Of a stretch of 64,000 nucleotides of DNA, positions 28,713-38,254 are shown piece after piece (within the stretch, counting starts at the first letter, position 1; every line of letters starts with the position of its first letter). A program made the translations under genes and the position numbers. Source of the DNA: Solitalea longa (lineage in GTDB: Bacteria; Bacteroidota; Bacteroidia; Sphingobacteriales; Sphingobacteriaceae); the NCBI RefSeq assembly GCF_002920915.1, contig NZ_PQVF01000005.1:248001-312000 (forward strand), written 5' to 3'. The notes under the pieces were generated by a model, which did not search any database, was not told the DNA's origin, and saw nothing but the letters and a program-made list of their open reading frames with translations.

Positions 28713-31583
28713 ATGCTGAGGGTAGATAGCACCAGACCATGTAAAATAGTGTATTCGTTATTACAACACGAATTCCTGGGCTATTTATTTGAACCCCACA
28801 TTGTACAAATGAACCGGGAGTATACTTATTCATTGGTACATAAACGTTTGTTCTCGCATACGGCATCGGAATTTGCCCGTTTTTTAGATCAAACCGATTA
28901 TAAATTGATTGCTTTGCTCGAACAGGTAGAGCAGGAAAATATCATCCGCAGGTTTCATAAGCAGCCTGTGCGCCCTCGTGAATTCTTTACCAAATATTGG
29001 AACGATGCTTTAAAAACTAAGGTGCAGCCGTTTATTGAGGCTACTTTAAGTGAAGCTATTGAACTGATGCGCGACAAAGCTGTATTTGAAACCGGTAAAG
29101 AAGGCAATCCCACCTGGCAAGCCGTCTCTATTGCCGAACAGCCGGCCTCTGTCTTATTTCATTTCCGAAGAAACGAAGAAGCCACGCGCTATTTTCCGAC
29201 CATTAAATATCGAGACAAGCGCATAGAGTTTATGTTCAAAGAGGCACAGGTGATTTCGAACCAACCCGCTTGGATGCTGTTGGAAGATACACTTTACAAT
29301 TTTGAGCATGAGCTTGAAGGGAAAAAACTGGTCCCTTTTTTAAACAAACGGTTTATTGAGATCCCAAGGAGTTCGGAGAAAACCTATTTTGAAAAGTTTG
29401 TCGCTCCCCTTATTGAAAAGCATCATGTTTATGCAGAAGGTTTCGACATAATTACCGAAAAGTATGAAGCCACGCCTCATTTAAAGATCAACCTGAAAAA
29501 GGAAAAGCCTTGTATTGATCTGCATTTCAAGTACAATAAGTATAAGTTCGCTTTCGGTTCGCAAGCAGCGGTTTCGGTAACAGTTGAGAAAAAGGAGGAG
29601 AATTATGTTTTCCATCGAATTAAACGCTCATTAAACTGGGAACAAAAAAAGGCTGATGAACTATTGAGCCTGAGTTTAGCGCTGGAAATGCCAAACCACT
29701 TTCAACTCAGCAACAGTTCCGATTTTGACGATGAGTTTTACCTGCATGATTGGCTGAATGAGCATTTCGACTTGTTACAGGAAAAGGGCTTTTCGATTGA
29801 TCAATCGGGAGAGAAACGCTATGTGTTTGGTAAATCGTCGATCAATTTATCGTTTAAAGAAAATAACGACTGGTTCGACATTCATGCTATTGTAACTTTC
29901 GGTGCATTTGAAATTCCTTTCATCGAACTAAAACATCATATTTTAAACAGAAGGCGTGAGTTTAGCTTGCCTAACGGTGAAATTGCTATTATTCCTGAAA
30001 GTTGGTTTAATACCTACGGAAATCTGTTTGCTTTTGCCGAAGGGTCCAAGCACTTAAAACTTAAGAAACACCACATCGGCTTAATCCAGGATTACGCAAG
30101 TTCCGATTTGGCCGAAGTTACTATGGACCGCAAACTGCGCAGGCTTGAGCAGTTTGAAGAAATAGAGGATTTCCCAATTCCAACACATTTCAAGGGAGAG
30201 CTTCGCCCCTATCAAAAAGCCGGCTTTAACTGGTTCAACTTTTTGAGCAGTTATAATTTAGGCGGATGCCTTGCCGACGATATGGGTTTGGGTAAAACCG
30301 TGCAAACCCTGGCTCTGCTGCAAAAAGTAAAAGAGCAGAGTGAGATTCATCAAACTTCGTTGCTGGTTATGCCAACATCATTGATTGATAACTGGATTAG
30401 CGAAGCCAAAAAGTTCACTCCTAAATTAAAAGTTCACGTTTTCACTGGCGCAGCACGTGAAAAAGACGTATCGCTTTTTGCCAATTACGACCTTATTTTA
30501 ACTACTTACGGCATTGTGCGCATTGACCATGAGCTGCTGGAGAAGTTTTACTTTCATTACATCATTTTAGATGAAAGTCAGAATATAAAAAACCCACACA
30601 GCAAAAGTGCCAAGGCCATAAAAGCATTAAAATCGAAACATAAACTAATCTTAACCGGTACGCCTGTAGAAAATACAGTGGCCGATTTATGGACACAGCT
30701 TTCGTTTGTAAACCCTGGATTACTGGGCACCCACACCTATTTCCAAAACGAGTTCATCATTCCGATTGAGAAAAAACAGGATGAGGAAAAGCTTCGTCGT
30801 TTGCATGCGTTAATAAAACCTTTTGTTTTACGCAGGACCAAGGACCAAGTTGCCAAAGAACTTCCGCCAAAAACCGAGCAGATATTCTACTGCAACATGA
30901 GTGAAGAGCAGGAGAAGGTATATGAAGAAACGAAATCGTTTTACCGAAATGAATTGCTTCAGATTATTACCGAAAACGGCGTTGCTAAGTCACAGATTCC
31001 GGTTTTACAAGGATTAACACGTTTACGTCAAATTGCCAACCACCCTAAACTGGTTGACGAAGGATATAAATTCGACTCGTGGAAGTTTTCGTTGGTAGTG
31101 GAGTTACTGCAAAACACACTGGTTAAGGGTCACAAAATTTTGGTGTTCTCGCAGTTTGTTAAACATTTGCAACTGCTGCGAAACGAACTGGACACACTGA
31201 ATATCCGCTATGCCTATTTAGATGGGTCCACCCAAAATCGCTCAGCTAATATCAAAGAGTTTAAAGAAAACGATGATGTACAGCTTTTCTTAATTTCTAT
31301 TAAAGCTGGAGGTACGGGTTTAAACTTAACCGAAGCCGATTATGTGTTCTTGCTTGATCCTTGGTGGAACCCTGCAGTAGAGCAACAAGCCATTGACCGT
31401 GCACACCGGATCGGTCAAACCAAGAATGTGTTTATCTATAAATTTATCACCAAAAACTCGGTGGAAGAAAAAATACTCAAGCTTCAGAAGAAGAAAAAAA
31501 ACTTATTCAACTCCTTAATTACGGTTGAAGATTCTTTTGAGAAATCATTAACGGCTGAAGATATTAAGGCTTTACTAGACTAG
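28713..31583 (+). CDS. SNF2 family DEAD-like helicase
   Basis: A 956-aa protein with a long N-terminal half of unknown structure and a C-terminal Swi2/Snf2 motor. Walker A is ADDMGLGKTVQTLALL (about residue 525). Walker B is IILDESQNIKN, motif III is LTGTPVEN, and motifs V/VI are SIKAGGTGLNLTEADYV and QAIDRAHRIGQ. These enzymes translocate on double-stranded DNA and remodel protein-DNA complexes. The gene is upstream of two short membrane-protein genes at 20- and 50-bp spacing. The start is the first Met of a frame whose N terminus continues smoothly. Confidence 0.93.
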   Translation: MLRVDSTRPCKIVYSLLQHEFLGYLFEPHIVQMNREYTYSLVHKRLFSHTASEFARFLDQTDYKLIALLEQVEQENIIRRFHKQPVRPREFFTKYWNDALKTKVQPFIEATLSEAIELMRDKAVFETGKEGNPTWQAVSIAEQPASVLFHFRRNEEATRYFPTIKYRDKRIEFMFKEAQVISNQPAWMLLEDTLYNFEHELEGKKLVPFLNKRFIEIPRSSEKTYFEKFVAPLIEKHHVYAEGFDIITEKYEATPHLKINLKKEKPCIDLHFKYNKYKFAFGSQAAVSVTVEKKEENYVFHRIKRSLNWEQKKADELLSLSLALEMPNHFQLSNSSDFDDEFYLHDWLNEHFDLLQEKGFSIDQSGEKRYVFGKSSINLSFKENNDWFDIHAIVTFGAFEIPFIELKHHILNRRREFSLPNGEIAIIPESWFNTYGNLFAFAEGSKHLKLKKHHIGLIQDYASSDLAEVTMDRKLRRLEQFEEIEDFPIPTHFKGELRPYQKAGFNWFNFLSSYNLGGCLADDMGLGKTVQTLALLQKVKEQSEIHQTSLLVMPTSLIDNWISEAKKFTPKLKVHVFTGAAREKDVSLFANYDLILTTYGIVRIDHELLEKFYFHYIILDESQNIKNPHSKSAKAIKALKSKHKLILTGTPVENTVADLWTQLSFVNPGLLGTHTYFQNEFIIPIEKKQDEEKLRRLHALIKPFVLRRTKDQVAKELPPKTEQIFYCNMSEEQEKVYEETKSFYRNELLQIITENGVAKSQIPVLQGLTRLRQIANHPKLVDEGYKFDSWKFSLVVELLQNTLVKGHKILVFSQFVKHLQLLRNELDTLNIRYAYLDGSTQNRSANIKEFKENDDVQLFLISIKAGGTGLNLTEADYVFLLDPWWNPAVEQQAIDRAHRIGQTKNVFIYKFITKNSVEEKILKLQKKKKNLFNSLITVEDSFEKSLTAEDIKALLD

Positions 31584-31603
31584 AAATCAAACTAAACATC
31601 TGC

Positions 31604-31975
31604 ATGAATTTAATTGGAAATATTATCTGGCTAATATTTGGCGGACTGGCCATTTTTATGGAATACCTGGTTTCGGGCTTTGCAATGTGTTGTACAATTG
31701 TTGGCATTCCCTGGGGTATTCAGTGTTTTAAACTGGCATTTTTAGCCTTGTTTCCATTTGGAAAGAAAATCCGCGTAACTGAAGGTAACCCGGGATGCTT
31801 ATCAACTTTACTGAATATTATTTGGTTTTTTATTGGCGGATTATGGATTGCACTAACTCACCTTGGCTTTGGCCTATTGTTAGCCATTACCATTATCGGG
31901 CTTCCATTTGCAAAGCAGCATTTTAAGCTAATGGGCTTATCCCTTACCCCATTTGGCCGCGAAGTTTATGAATAA
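31604..31975 (+). CDS. YccF domain inner-membrane protein
   Basis: A 123-aa protein made of two similar halves, each with the YccF pattern: LIGNIIWLIFGGLAIFMEY/VGIPWGIQCFKLAFLALFPFG and LLNIIWFFIGGLWIALTHL/IIGLPFAKQHFKLMGLSLTPFG. About four helices. The family has no established function. It starts 20 bp after the SNF2 gene. Confidence 0.9.
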   Translation: MNLIGNIIWLIFGGLAIFMEYLVSGFAMCCTIVGIPWGIQCFKLAFLALFPFGKKIRVTEGNPGCLSTLLNIIWFFIGGLWIALTHLGFGLLLAITIIGLPFAKQHFKLMGLSLTPFGREVYE

Positions 31976-32025
31976 GCCGGGTATTTTCTGGCAAGGTTTT
32001 CTTATCTTATTAAAAAATCTTTGCT

Positions 32026-32364
32026 ATGAATCTTATTGTACGTTTAATTATTACAGCAGTTGTTGCTTTCGGACTGTCGTATATTTTACCGGGTGTACAT
32101 ATTGATACATTTGGAACGGCACTCATTTTAGCTGTGGTGCTAGGCATTTTAAATGCAGTAATAAAACCAATTCTAGTCATTCTTACCCTTCCGATTACCC
32201 TTATTACCCTGGGTTTGTTTTTATTGGTCATCAACTTCCTAATCATTTACTTTGCCGAAAAAGTGGTGAGCGGATTTTCTGTTGATGGCTTTTGGTGGGC
32301 CATTATTTTCAGTTTCTTGCTTTCACTAGTTACTTCTATCCTTAGCGGTAGCGAAAAAGATTAA
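32026..32364 (+). CDS. Phage holin family IV-like (YvlD-type) membrane protein
   Basis: This 112-aa, four-helix protein (LIVRLIITAVVAFGLSYILP, ALILAVVLGILNAVIKPILV, TLPITLITLGLFLLVINFLI, FSFLLSLVTSILSG) matches the small membrane-protein family annotated as phage holin family protein (YvlD-type), widespread in bacterial chromosomes and not necessarily lytic. A strong terminator follows. Function unproven. Confidence 0.85.
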   Translation: MNLIVRLIITAVVAFGLSYILPGVHIDTFGTALILAVVLGILNAVIKPILVILTLPITLITLGLFLLVINFLIIYFAEKVVSGFSVDGFWWAIIFSFLLSLVTSILSGSEKD

Positions 32365-32397
32365 AAAAAAGGGAGAGCCAAGCTCTCCCTTTTTTTA
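32363..32397. terminator. Bidirectional terminator
   Basis: A-rich run plus GGGAGAGC (32371-32378) pairs with GCTCTCCC (32382-32389) followed by seven Ts. It separates the holin-like gene from the convergent S41 protease gene. Confidence 0.85.
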
Positions 32398-35300
32398 TTT
32401 CTCTGCTTTCATATTGTTTGCTTTAAGCAGCTCTTTAACCGCAGTTTCAATTTGCTGATCCCTTCCGCTTGTTACCACTGAAGGATCATTTGCCACTTTA
32501 ACATCGGGCTCCAATTGATTATTTTCTAAATACTTTCCGTTAGTGTCTAACATCCCAACTTGTGGAATCCCAAATACTAGTGACGGATCGATCTGGGTTT
32601 CCCACCAAACAGCTGTGCCTGTTCCAGGAACCGGCATGCCAATAAGCTTACCCACATTATTAGCCCTGTAAGCGTAAGGGAACATATGAGCATCAGAGTA
32701 ATTGCCTTCTCCCATTAAAACCACCGACGGTTTTGTCCATTTCTTAAACGGCTCTTGTCCTCTGTGTTTTTCTCTCGGATAAATATCAATATACTTTTTA
32801 CCGCTTAACAAAGTAACCAGGTCATCATGCAGCCAACCACCGCCGTTAAAACGGGTATCGACAATTAGCGATTCTTTTTGTCCATTCTTGCCCAATACGT
32901 CTTCGTAAACGGTACGGAAACTTTCATCATTCATTCCGCGCACATGAACATAGCCTACCTTTCCACCCGAAAGTTTGTCTACCTCTTTACGACGGTTCTC
33001 TACCCAACGGGTATATAATAGTTCATTCTGTTCACCTATGGTCAGCGGTTTAATACTTTCATCCCAATGTGCGCCATTGGAAGGGTCGAATAAGGAAACC
33101 AGCGTTAGTTTTCCAGCCTTACGATTCAATAGTTTATTATAATCGTCATTAACCGTTATGAGCTGACCATCAATCTTTTCGATAATTGTTCCCGCTTTTA
33201 CTTTTGATTTTGCCGTATTAAAAGGCCCTTTAAGTAGCACTTCTTCTACTTTAAGACCGTTTCCGTTAAAGCTATCATCATATACCAAGCCCAAAACAGC
33301 GGTACGGTCGCCACCTTCCGAAGGCGGAGCATAACGGCAGCCCGTATGTGAAGCGTTCAACTCTCCAAGCATTTCGCTCATCATCTCAGCAAAATCATAA
33401 TTGTTATTTATATAAGGAAGGAACTTCTTGTACGCTTTTCCGTAATACTCCCAATCAACGTTTTGCAAATTGGTTACGTAGAATTTCTCTTTTACCTGGC
33501 GCCATGCATGGTTAAAAATATATTCACGCTCCTGAGCCGCGCTCAGCATCATTTCGCTGCTAATGCCAATTGGTGTTACCTTTCCGCTTTCAGCATCTAC
33601 TTTCGAAATTTTTCCACTCGAAACCACAAATAATGATTTGCCATCGTTAGCGATTTCTATACCGGCAGGACCACCATCCAGTTTCGCTAAAATTTTGGTG
33701 TCTTTGGTTCGAGGCTCAGTTACCCACAGATCATAACCTTTTTCAAACTTCGAAAGGTAATACAACTTCTCCCCATCCGAAGACATTATCGCATCTGACA
33801 AATCTGAAGAGTTGATCGTTAAACGTAAGCGACGGTCTTCAATACCCGGCAGCTCAATTTTAACAGTTTTATCTTCAGGCTTGACTGATTTTTCGTCTTT
33901 TTTATCTTTTGAATCGGTTTCTTCCGTTTTCTTGTCTTTCTTCTCCTTTTCTTCCTGCTCTTTAACCAAGGTAAAATCTGTTTTGCTTAGTTTAAATCGA
34001 TCAAAGGCCTCTTGTGTAAAGAATAAACCATAAACATCTGATTCACCGCCCCAGCTTCCATGGTTTTTCATACCATCACGATCGGCAAAATAAATCATCA
34101 TTTTACCACCTAAAGCCCATTTTGGCGACCCTTCGCTATAACCGCTTGGAGTAAGATTGGTCAACTTTTGTTTTCCGTCGGCGGCAATTAGCGCTATATC
34201 ATTGTTAAAGTATTGATTGGGTTCATTGAAGCCGGCTAATATCCATTTACTATCTGGCGACCAGGTATAATACTGATCCCCATCTGAATATGAATAATTG
34301 CTTTCGTCAGTCAATAAAGTTCTTAAAGCCTTTGAAGCCAGATTGATGACACGTAATGTAGTACGGTTCTCTAAAAAAGCCACTTCTTTTCCATCGGGAG
34401 AAAAAGCCGGCTGAAATTCATCCTTGTCAGTACTTGTAATTAACGGTTCTTCATTTAATAAAGTTGATGAATAAAAATACGCCTCCTCTTTTCGTTGAAT
34501 ACTAGATTTCAGCACGTCCCAAGTTCCATTGCGTTCGGCAGCATACAGTAAAGTACGGCCATCGGGACTAAAACTTACAGTACGCTCCTGGGTTGGAGTA
34601 TTGGTAACACGCTTGGTTACTCCACCTTCAACTGAACTAACAAAAACCTCTCCCCTGAAAACAAAAGCGATCTCTTTACCATTTGGTGAAAGCGCCATCT
34701 CTGTAACTCCTGTATTAACAGGCAGCACTTTTTCAGCATTATTTCGGCCGTCTGTTGAAATTTTAACAGTTACTTTTTGAGGCTGTCCACCCTGTTTTTG
34801 CGTATAGATCTCACCATTATAGGTATAGCAAAGTGTATTGTTTTCAGAAACTGATAAAAAACGAACCGGATCTTTTTGAAACGATGTGATTTTGGTATTG
34901 CTCCCCCCACCTGCAGGCATTTGGTGAACATTCAGCGTTCCACTTTCTTCACTTAAATAAAAAATTTCTCCATTGGCCCCAAAAACAGGATTGCGGTCTT
35001 CTCCGTTAAATGAGGTTAGTTTATTGTAAGATTTTTCGGCAATGTCATACAGCCAAATATCCTTTGTAACCGCCGAAGTATGGTGTTTACGCCATGGGTC
35101 TTCGTACCCTTTGTAATCCTGGTAGATGATCTTCTTGCCGTCTTTACTATAACGGGCAATTTCCATGGTATTGGTGTTCAGCATTGAGGTTTTACCACCG
35201 GCTGCCGGAACACTATAAGTCTCGGCCATGCGTCCGTATGGAAATTGGGCAGAAGTAAACGCATCCTGCCGAACCGAGGTAAAAACGACATTCTTATTGT

Positions 35301-35652
35301 CGGCGCTAAAATCCGAAGGAAAATCATTTGCTGAATAATACGTAAGTCGCTTTGCCTCTCCTCCTTCCGCCGGCATCACGTATACATCGAAATTACCATA
35401 ACGGTCCGATGCAAAGGCAATTGATTTACCATCATGCGACCAAACCGGCATAAAATCTTGTGCCTCGTGAAGCGTTAAAGGAACAGCCTGGCCTCCTTCA
35501 GCAGCCATTCTATAGAGATCACCCTTGAAACTAAAAACGATTGTTTTACCATCTGGCGATATAGCAGGATAACGCAGCCACAACGGATTATCTTGGGCTT
35601 GTGTAGTTTGAAACAATCCAAGAAGACAGATTGCCCCGATTAATTTTTTCAT
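32395..35652 (-). CDS. Tricorn-like S41 family peptidase, exported
   Basis: A 1085-aa protein with a signal peptide (ends TTQA). PD40/WD40-like propeller blades with repeated SPDGK or SADNK motifs fill residues about 20-550. A Lys/Glu-rich low-complexity linker lies near residues 550-600, followed by a second propeller part, a PDZ domain (KAGTIIEKIDGQLITVNDDY) and the S41 catalytic core. The core contains VDTRFNGGGWLHDD and GEGNYSDAHMFPYAY, where the Ser of YSDAHMF fits the tricorn nucleophile position. It probably degrades peptides in the periplasm. Monocistronic, with a terminator just past its end. Confidence 0.93.
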   Translation of the reverse strand: MKKLIGAICLLGLFQTTQAQDNPLWLRYPAISPDGKTIVFSFKGDLYRMAAEGGQAVPLTLHEAQDFMPVWSHDGKSIAFASDRYGNFDVYVMPAEGGEAKRLTYYSANDFPSDFSADNKNVVFTSVRQDAFTSAQFPYGRMAETYSVPAAGGKTSMLNTNTMEIARYSKDGKKIIYQDYKGYEDPWRKHHTSAVTKDIWLYDIAEKSYNKLTSFNGEDRNPVFGANGEIFYLSEESGTLNVHQMPAGGGSNTKITSFQKDPVRFLSVSENNTLCYTYNGEIYTQKQGGQPQKVTVKISTDGRNNAEKVLPVNTGVTEMALSPNGKEIAFVFRGEVFVSSVEGGVTKRVTNTPTQERTVSFSPDGRTLLYAAERNGTWDVLKSSIQRKEEAYFYSSTLLNEEPLITSTDKDEFQPAFSPDGKEVAFLENRTTLRVINLASKALRTLLTDESNYSYSDGDQYYTWSPDSKWILAGFNEPNQYFNNDIALIAADGKQKLTNLTPSGYSEGSPKWALGGKMMIYFADRDGMKNHGSWGGESDVYGLFFTQEAFDRFKLSKTDFTLVKEQEEKEKKDKKTEETDSKDKKDEKSVKPEDKTVKIELPGIEDRRLRLTINSSDLSDAIMSSDGEKLYYLSKFEKGYDLWVTEPRTKDTKILAKLDGGPAGIEIANDGKSLFVVSSGKISKVDAESGKVTPIGISSEMMLSAAQEREYIFNHAWRQVKEKFYVTNLQNVDWEYYGKAYKKFLPYINNNYDFAEMMSEMLGELNASHTGCRYAPPSEGGDRTAVLGLVYDDSFNGNGLKVEEVLLKGPFNTAKSKVKAGTIIEKIDGQLITVNDDYNKLLNRKAGKLTLVSLFDPSNGAHWDESIKPLTIGEQNELLYTRWVENRRKEVDKLSGGKVGYVHVRGMNDESFRTVYEDVLGKNGQKESLIVDTRFNGGGWLHDDLVTLLSGKKYIDIYPREKHRGQEPFKKWTKPSVVLMGEGNYSDAHMFPYAYRANNVGKLIGMPVPGTGTAVWWETQIDPSLVFGIPQVGMLDTNGKYLENNQLEPDVKVANDPSVVTSGRDQQIETAVKELLKANNMKAEK

Positions 35653-35800
35653 ATGATTATTTAGTTAAATAGGTATTTTAAATAAAACTATAGAAAAAAT
35701 CGCCACAAGCAAACTTGTAACAAGCATATTGCTGTATAGCCGCTTTTACAATGTCTCTTTGAATTAAAAAACAAGCCTCTGCTTTAAAATCTTAGGTGTT

Positions 35801-35808
35801 TATATTTG
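35801..35808 (+). promoter_or_regulatory. Putative -7 box of ypdA-like gene
   Basis: TATATTTG is an exact TAnnTTTG match. It ends 5 bp before the ATG at 35814, so transcription from it would start at or very near the start codon. No good -33 element was found. Confidence 0.4.
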
Positions 35809-35813
35809 TATAT

Positions 35814-36788
35814 ATGGATGTTACGGTAACTAATTACGAGGTTATTATTATTGGCGGAGGACCAATTGGGCTTGCCTGTGGACTTTCGACACAAAAAGCA
35901 GGGTTATCCTTTTTAATTTTAGAAAAAGGCTGTCTTACCAATTCGCTATATAACTACCCCCTAAACATGACGTTCTTTTCCACTTCCGAAAAGCTGGAGA
36001 TAGGTGGCGTTCCCTTTGTCTCGAACAATGCCAAACCTACCCGCCCTGAAGCGCTGGAGTATTACCGGCGTGTGGCTTTTTCAAACCAGTTAAATATTCA
36101 GCTATTTGAGGAAGTGTTAAACGTAGTGCCAAATGGGTGGGGTTATAAAGTAATTTCCTCAAAAGCCGAGTATACCGCTTCACATGTGATCATCGCCACC
36201 GGATTTTATGATATTCCACTTTTAATGGATGTTAAAGGAGAAAATCTGCCTAAAGTAACTCATTATTATAAAGACCCGCATTTTTATGCCGGACAAAAAG
36301 TGCTGGTTGTAGGCGCCAATAACTCAGCGGCCGATGCGGCTTTGGAAACCTGGCGTAAAGGGGCCGAAGTTACATTAGCCGTTAGAAACGGGGAATTAGG
36401 ACGAATAAAATATTGGACCAAACCCGACCTGGAGAACCGAATAAACGAGAATTCAATTAAAGCTTATTATAATACTACCATTAAAGAAATTGGCGAAAGG
36501 GAGGTTATTTTAGCTACAGCTGATGGGGATGTAAATATTGAAAACGACTTTGTTATAGCGATGACTGGTTATCGGCCCAATTTTGCTTTTCTCGAGAAAA
36601 TTGGGATTATTATTTCTGAAGATGAAAAACGTTATCCGTTTTATGATTCAGAGACCATGGAAACTAACCTTAACAATGTTTACCTGGCAGGAGTTGTTTG
36701 CGGCGGAATGGATACCCACATTTGGTTCATTGAAAACTCCAGGGAACACGCCGATAAGATCATCCAGAAAATAGTCTCGAAAATATAA
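35814..36788 (+). CDS. YpdA-type bacillithiol disulfide reductase-like flavoprotein
   Basis: The start at 35814 gives 324 aa (MDVTVTNYEVIIIGGGPIGL). The longer frame from a GTG at 35796 would include the putative promoter. Two dinucleotide folds are visible: IIIGGGPIGLACG (FAD) and VLVVGANNSAADAALE (NADPH). There is no CxxC redox pair as in thioredoxin reductase, as expected for YpdA/Bdr. The C-terminal motif NNVYLAGVVCGGMDTHIWFI is typical. The enzyme reduces low-molecular-weight thiol disulfides such as bacillithiol disulfide in the cytoplasm. Confidence 0.88.
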   Translation: MDVTVTNYEVIIIGGGPIGLACGLSTQKAGLSFLILEKGCLTNSLYNYPLNMTFFSTSEKLEIGGVPFVSNNAKPTRPEALEYYRRVAFSNQLNIQLFEEVLNVVPNGWGYKVISSKAEYTASHVIIATGFYDIPLLMDVKGENLPKVTHYYKDPHFYAGQKVLVVGANNSAADAALETWRKGAEVTLAVRNGELGRIKYWTKPDLENRINENSIKAYYNTTIKEIGEREVILATADGDVNIENDFVIAMTGYRPNFAFLEKIGIIISEDEKRYPFYDSETMETNLNNVYLAGVVCGGMDTHIWFIENSREHADKIIQKIVSKI

Positions 36789-36847
36789 GCTCCAACACAT
36801 TTTAAACCCTTAATGCATATTTTGGTCATACGTTCAAATTACTGCGT

Positions 36848-38242
36848 ATGGAAAGACTCTCCCCAAGGCAAATTCAGCATTTGTATGCCAGAGCCGGCTT
36901 CGGAATTTCCTATAATGAGCTTCAAAAGCTTAACAACAAACCCTTGGTAAAAATTGTAAAAGACCTGTTCGAACAATCGAATGATTATTCCTCTATCGAT
37001 TTAAACTTTTCATTGGAAGATGTTCAGGGAAAAGAAATGATGAGTGAAGAAAACCGAAAGGAGCTCCGTAAATTCTTTAAGCAATCTACCGAAAACCTGA
37101 ATACCCGTTGGATGCAGCAAATGAGTATTAGCAATGCGCAGTTGAGGGAAAAGGCAACCTTGTTTTGGCACGGTCATTTTGCCTGCAGAAGTTTCAACCC
37201 TATCCACAATCAACAGCTTAATAATATAATGCGCAACCTGGCATTGGGCAACTTTAAGGAATTGCTGATCGCTGTTTCTAAATCACCGGCCATGCTGTCC
37301 TTCCTAAACAACCAGCAAAACCGTAAAAACAGTCCAAATGAAAATTTTGCACGAGAACTGATGGAGCTGTTTACAATTGGCCGTGGAAACTATACCGAAA
37401 ACGATGTAAAAGAATCAGCCCGTGCCTTTACCGGATGGGGGTTCACTCCATTTACTACTGATTTTGTTTTCAGAACCAAGCAACATGATTTTGGCAGCAA
37501 ATCCTTCATGGGACAAACCGGAAACTTTAATGGAGAAGATATTATTGAGATCATTTTAAAACGCAAAGAAACCGCCCTATTTATCTGTCGCAAGTTTTAT
37601 AAATTCTTTGTAAATGAAACAGTAAATGAACAGCACATAAAGCAGCTTGCCGACCATTTTTATGAGTCAAACTATAATATTGGCAGCACCTTGTTTTTAA
37701 TGTTTACAGCCGATTGGTTTTATGCTTCCGAAAATATTGGGGTGAATATTAAATCGCCGGTCGAATTTATTGTTGGTTTGAACCGACAGTTTTATATAAG
37801 TTATGAGAGCACCGATATGTTATTGTTCTTGCAAAAGGCTCTAGGTCAGGTGCTTTTTTATCCACCTAATGTAAGCGGCTGGCCAGGTGGCAAAAACTGG
37901 ATAGATAGCTCAACCCTCATGTATCGGCTAAAAACCCCCTCTGTAATATTAAATAGTGGCATTATAGAAATTGCTGGGAAAGCTGATCCGGAAGAAGAGG
38001 CTGAAATAGCCCTGATGAAAAATCAGAGCCCACAAATACAGCGTAAAATAAAAGCCGTTGCTGATTGGGACCATTTTCTCCAGGATCTTCCTCAAAGCAT
38101 TAGTCGGGAACAATTAATTGATTACTTTTTAGCTCCCGACCTCAATAAGCGTAAGTACGCTCTTCTGTCCGAATTATCAGAATCAACTGTAAAAGAACTC
38201 ATTGTTCAACTGGTTTCGATGCCCGAATATCAACTTTGCTAA
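36848..38242 (+). CDS. DUF1800 family protein
   Basis: A 464-aa protein with the DUF1800 hallmarks: HLYARAGFGISYNEL at the N terminus, ATLFWHGHFACR, NENFARELMELFTIGRGNYTE in two parts (about residues 165-185), and PPNVSGWPGGKNWIDSS near residue 340. DUF1800 genes almost always precede a DUF1501 gene, as here (12-bp gap). Proposed roles include export or surface assembly, without proof. No clear signal peptide. Confidence 0.93.
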   Translation: MERLSPRQIQHLYARAGFGISYNELQKLNNKPLVKIVKDLFEQSNDYSSIDLNFSLEDVQGKEMMSEENRKELRKFFKQSTENLNTRWMQQMSISNAQLREKATLFWHGHFACRSFNPIHNQQLNNIMRNLALGNFKELLIAVSKSPAMLSFLNNQQNRKNSPNENFARELMELFTIGRGNYTENDVKESARAFTGWGFTPFTTDFVFRTKQHDFGSKSFMGQTGNFNGEDIIEIILKRKETALFICRKFYKFFVNETVNEQHIKQLADHFYESNYNIGSTLFLMFTADWFYASENIGVNIKSPVEFIVGLNRQFYISYESTDMLLFLQKALGQVLFYPPNVSGWPGGKNWIDSSTLMYRLKTPSVILNSGIIEIAGKADPEEEAEIALMKNQSPQIQRKIKAVADWDHFLQDLPQSISREQLIDYFLAPDLNKRKYALLSELSESTVKELIVQLVSMPEYQLC

Positions 38243-38254
38243 ATCATTTATTAA

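Noticed and set aside
33812-34033. Serine-rich plus-strand ORF
   Set aside because: Antisense translation of the Lys/Glu-rich linker of the tricorn-like protease.
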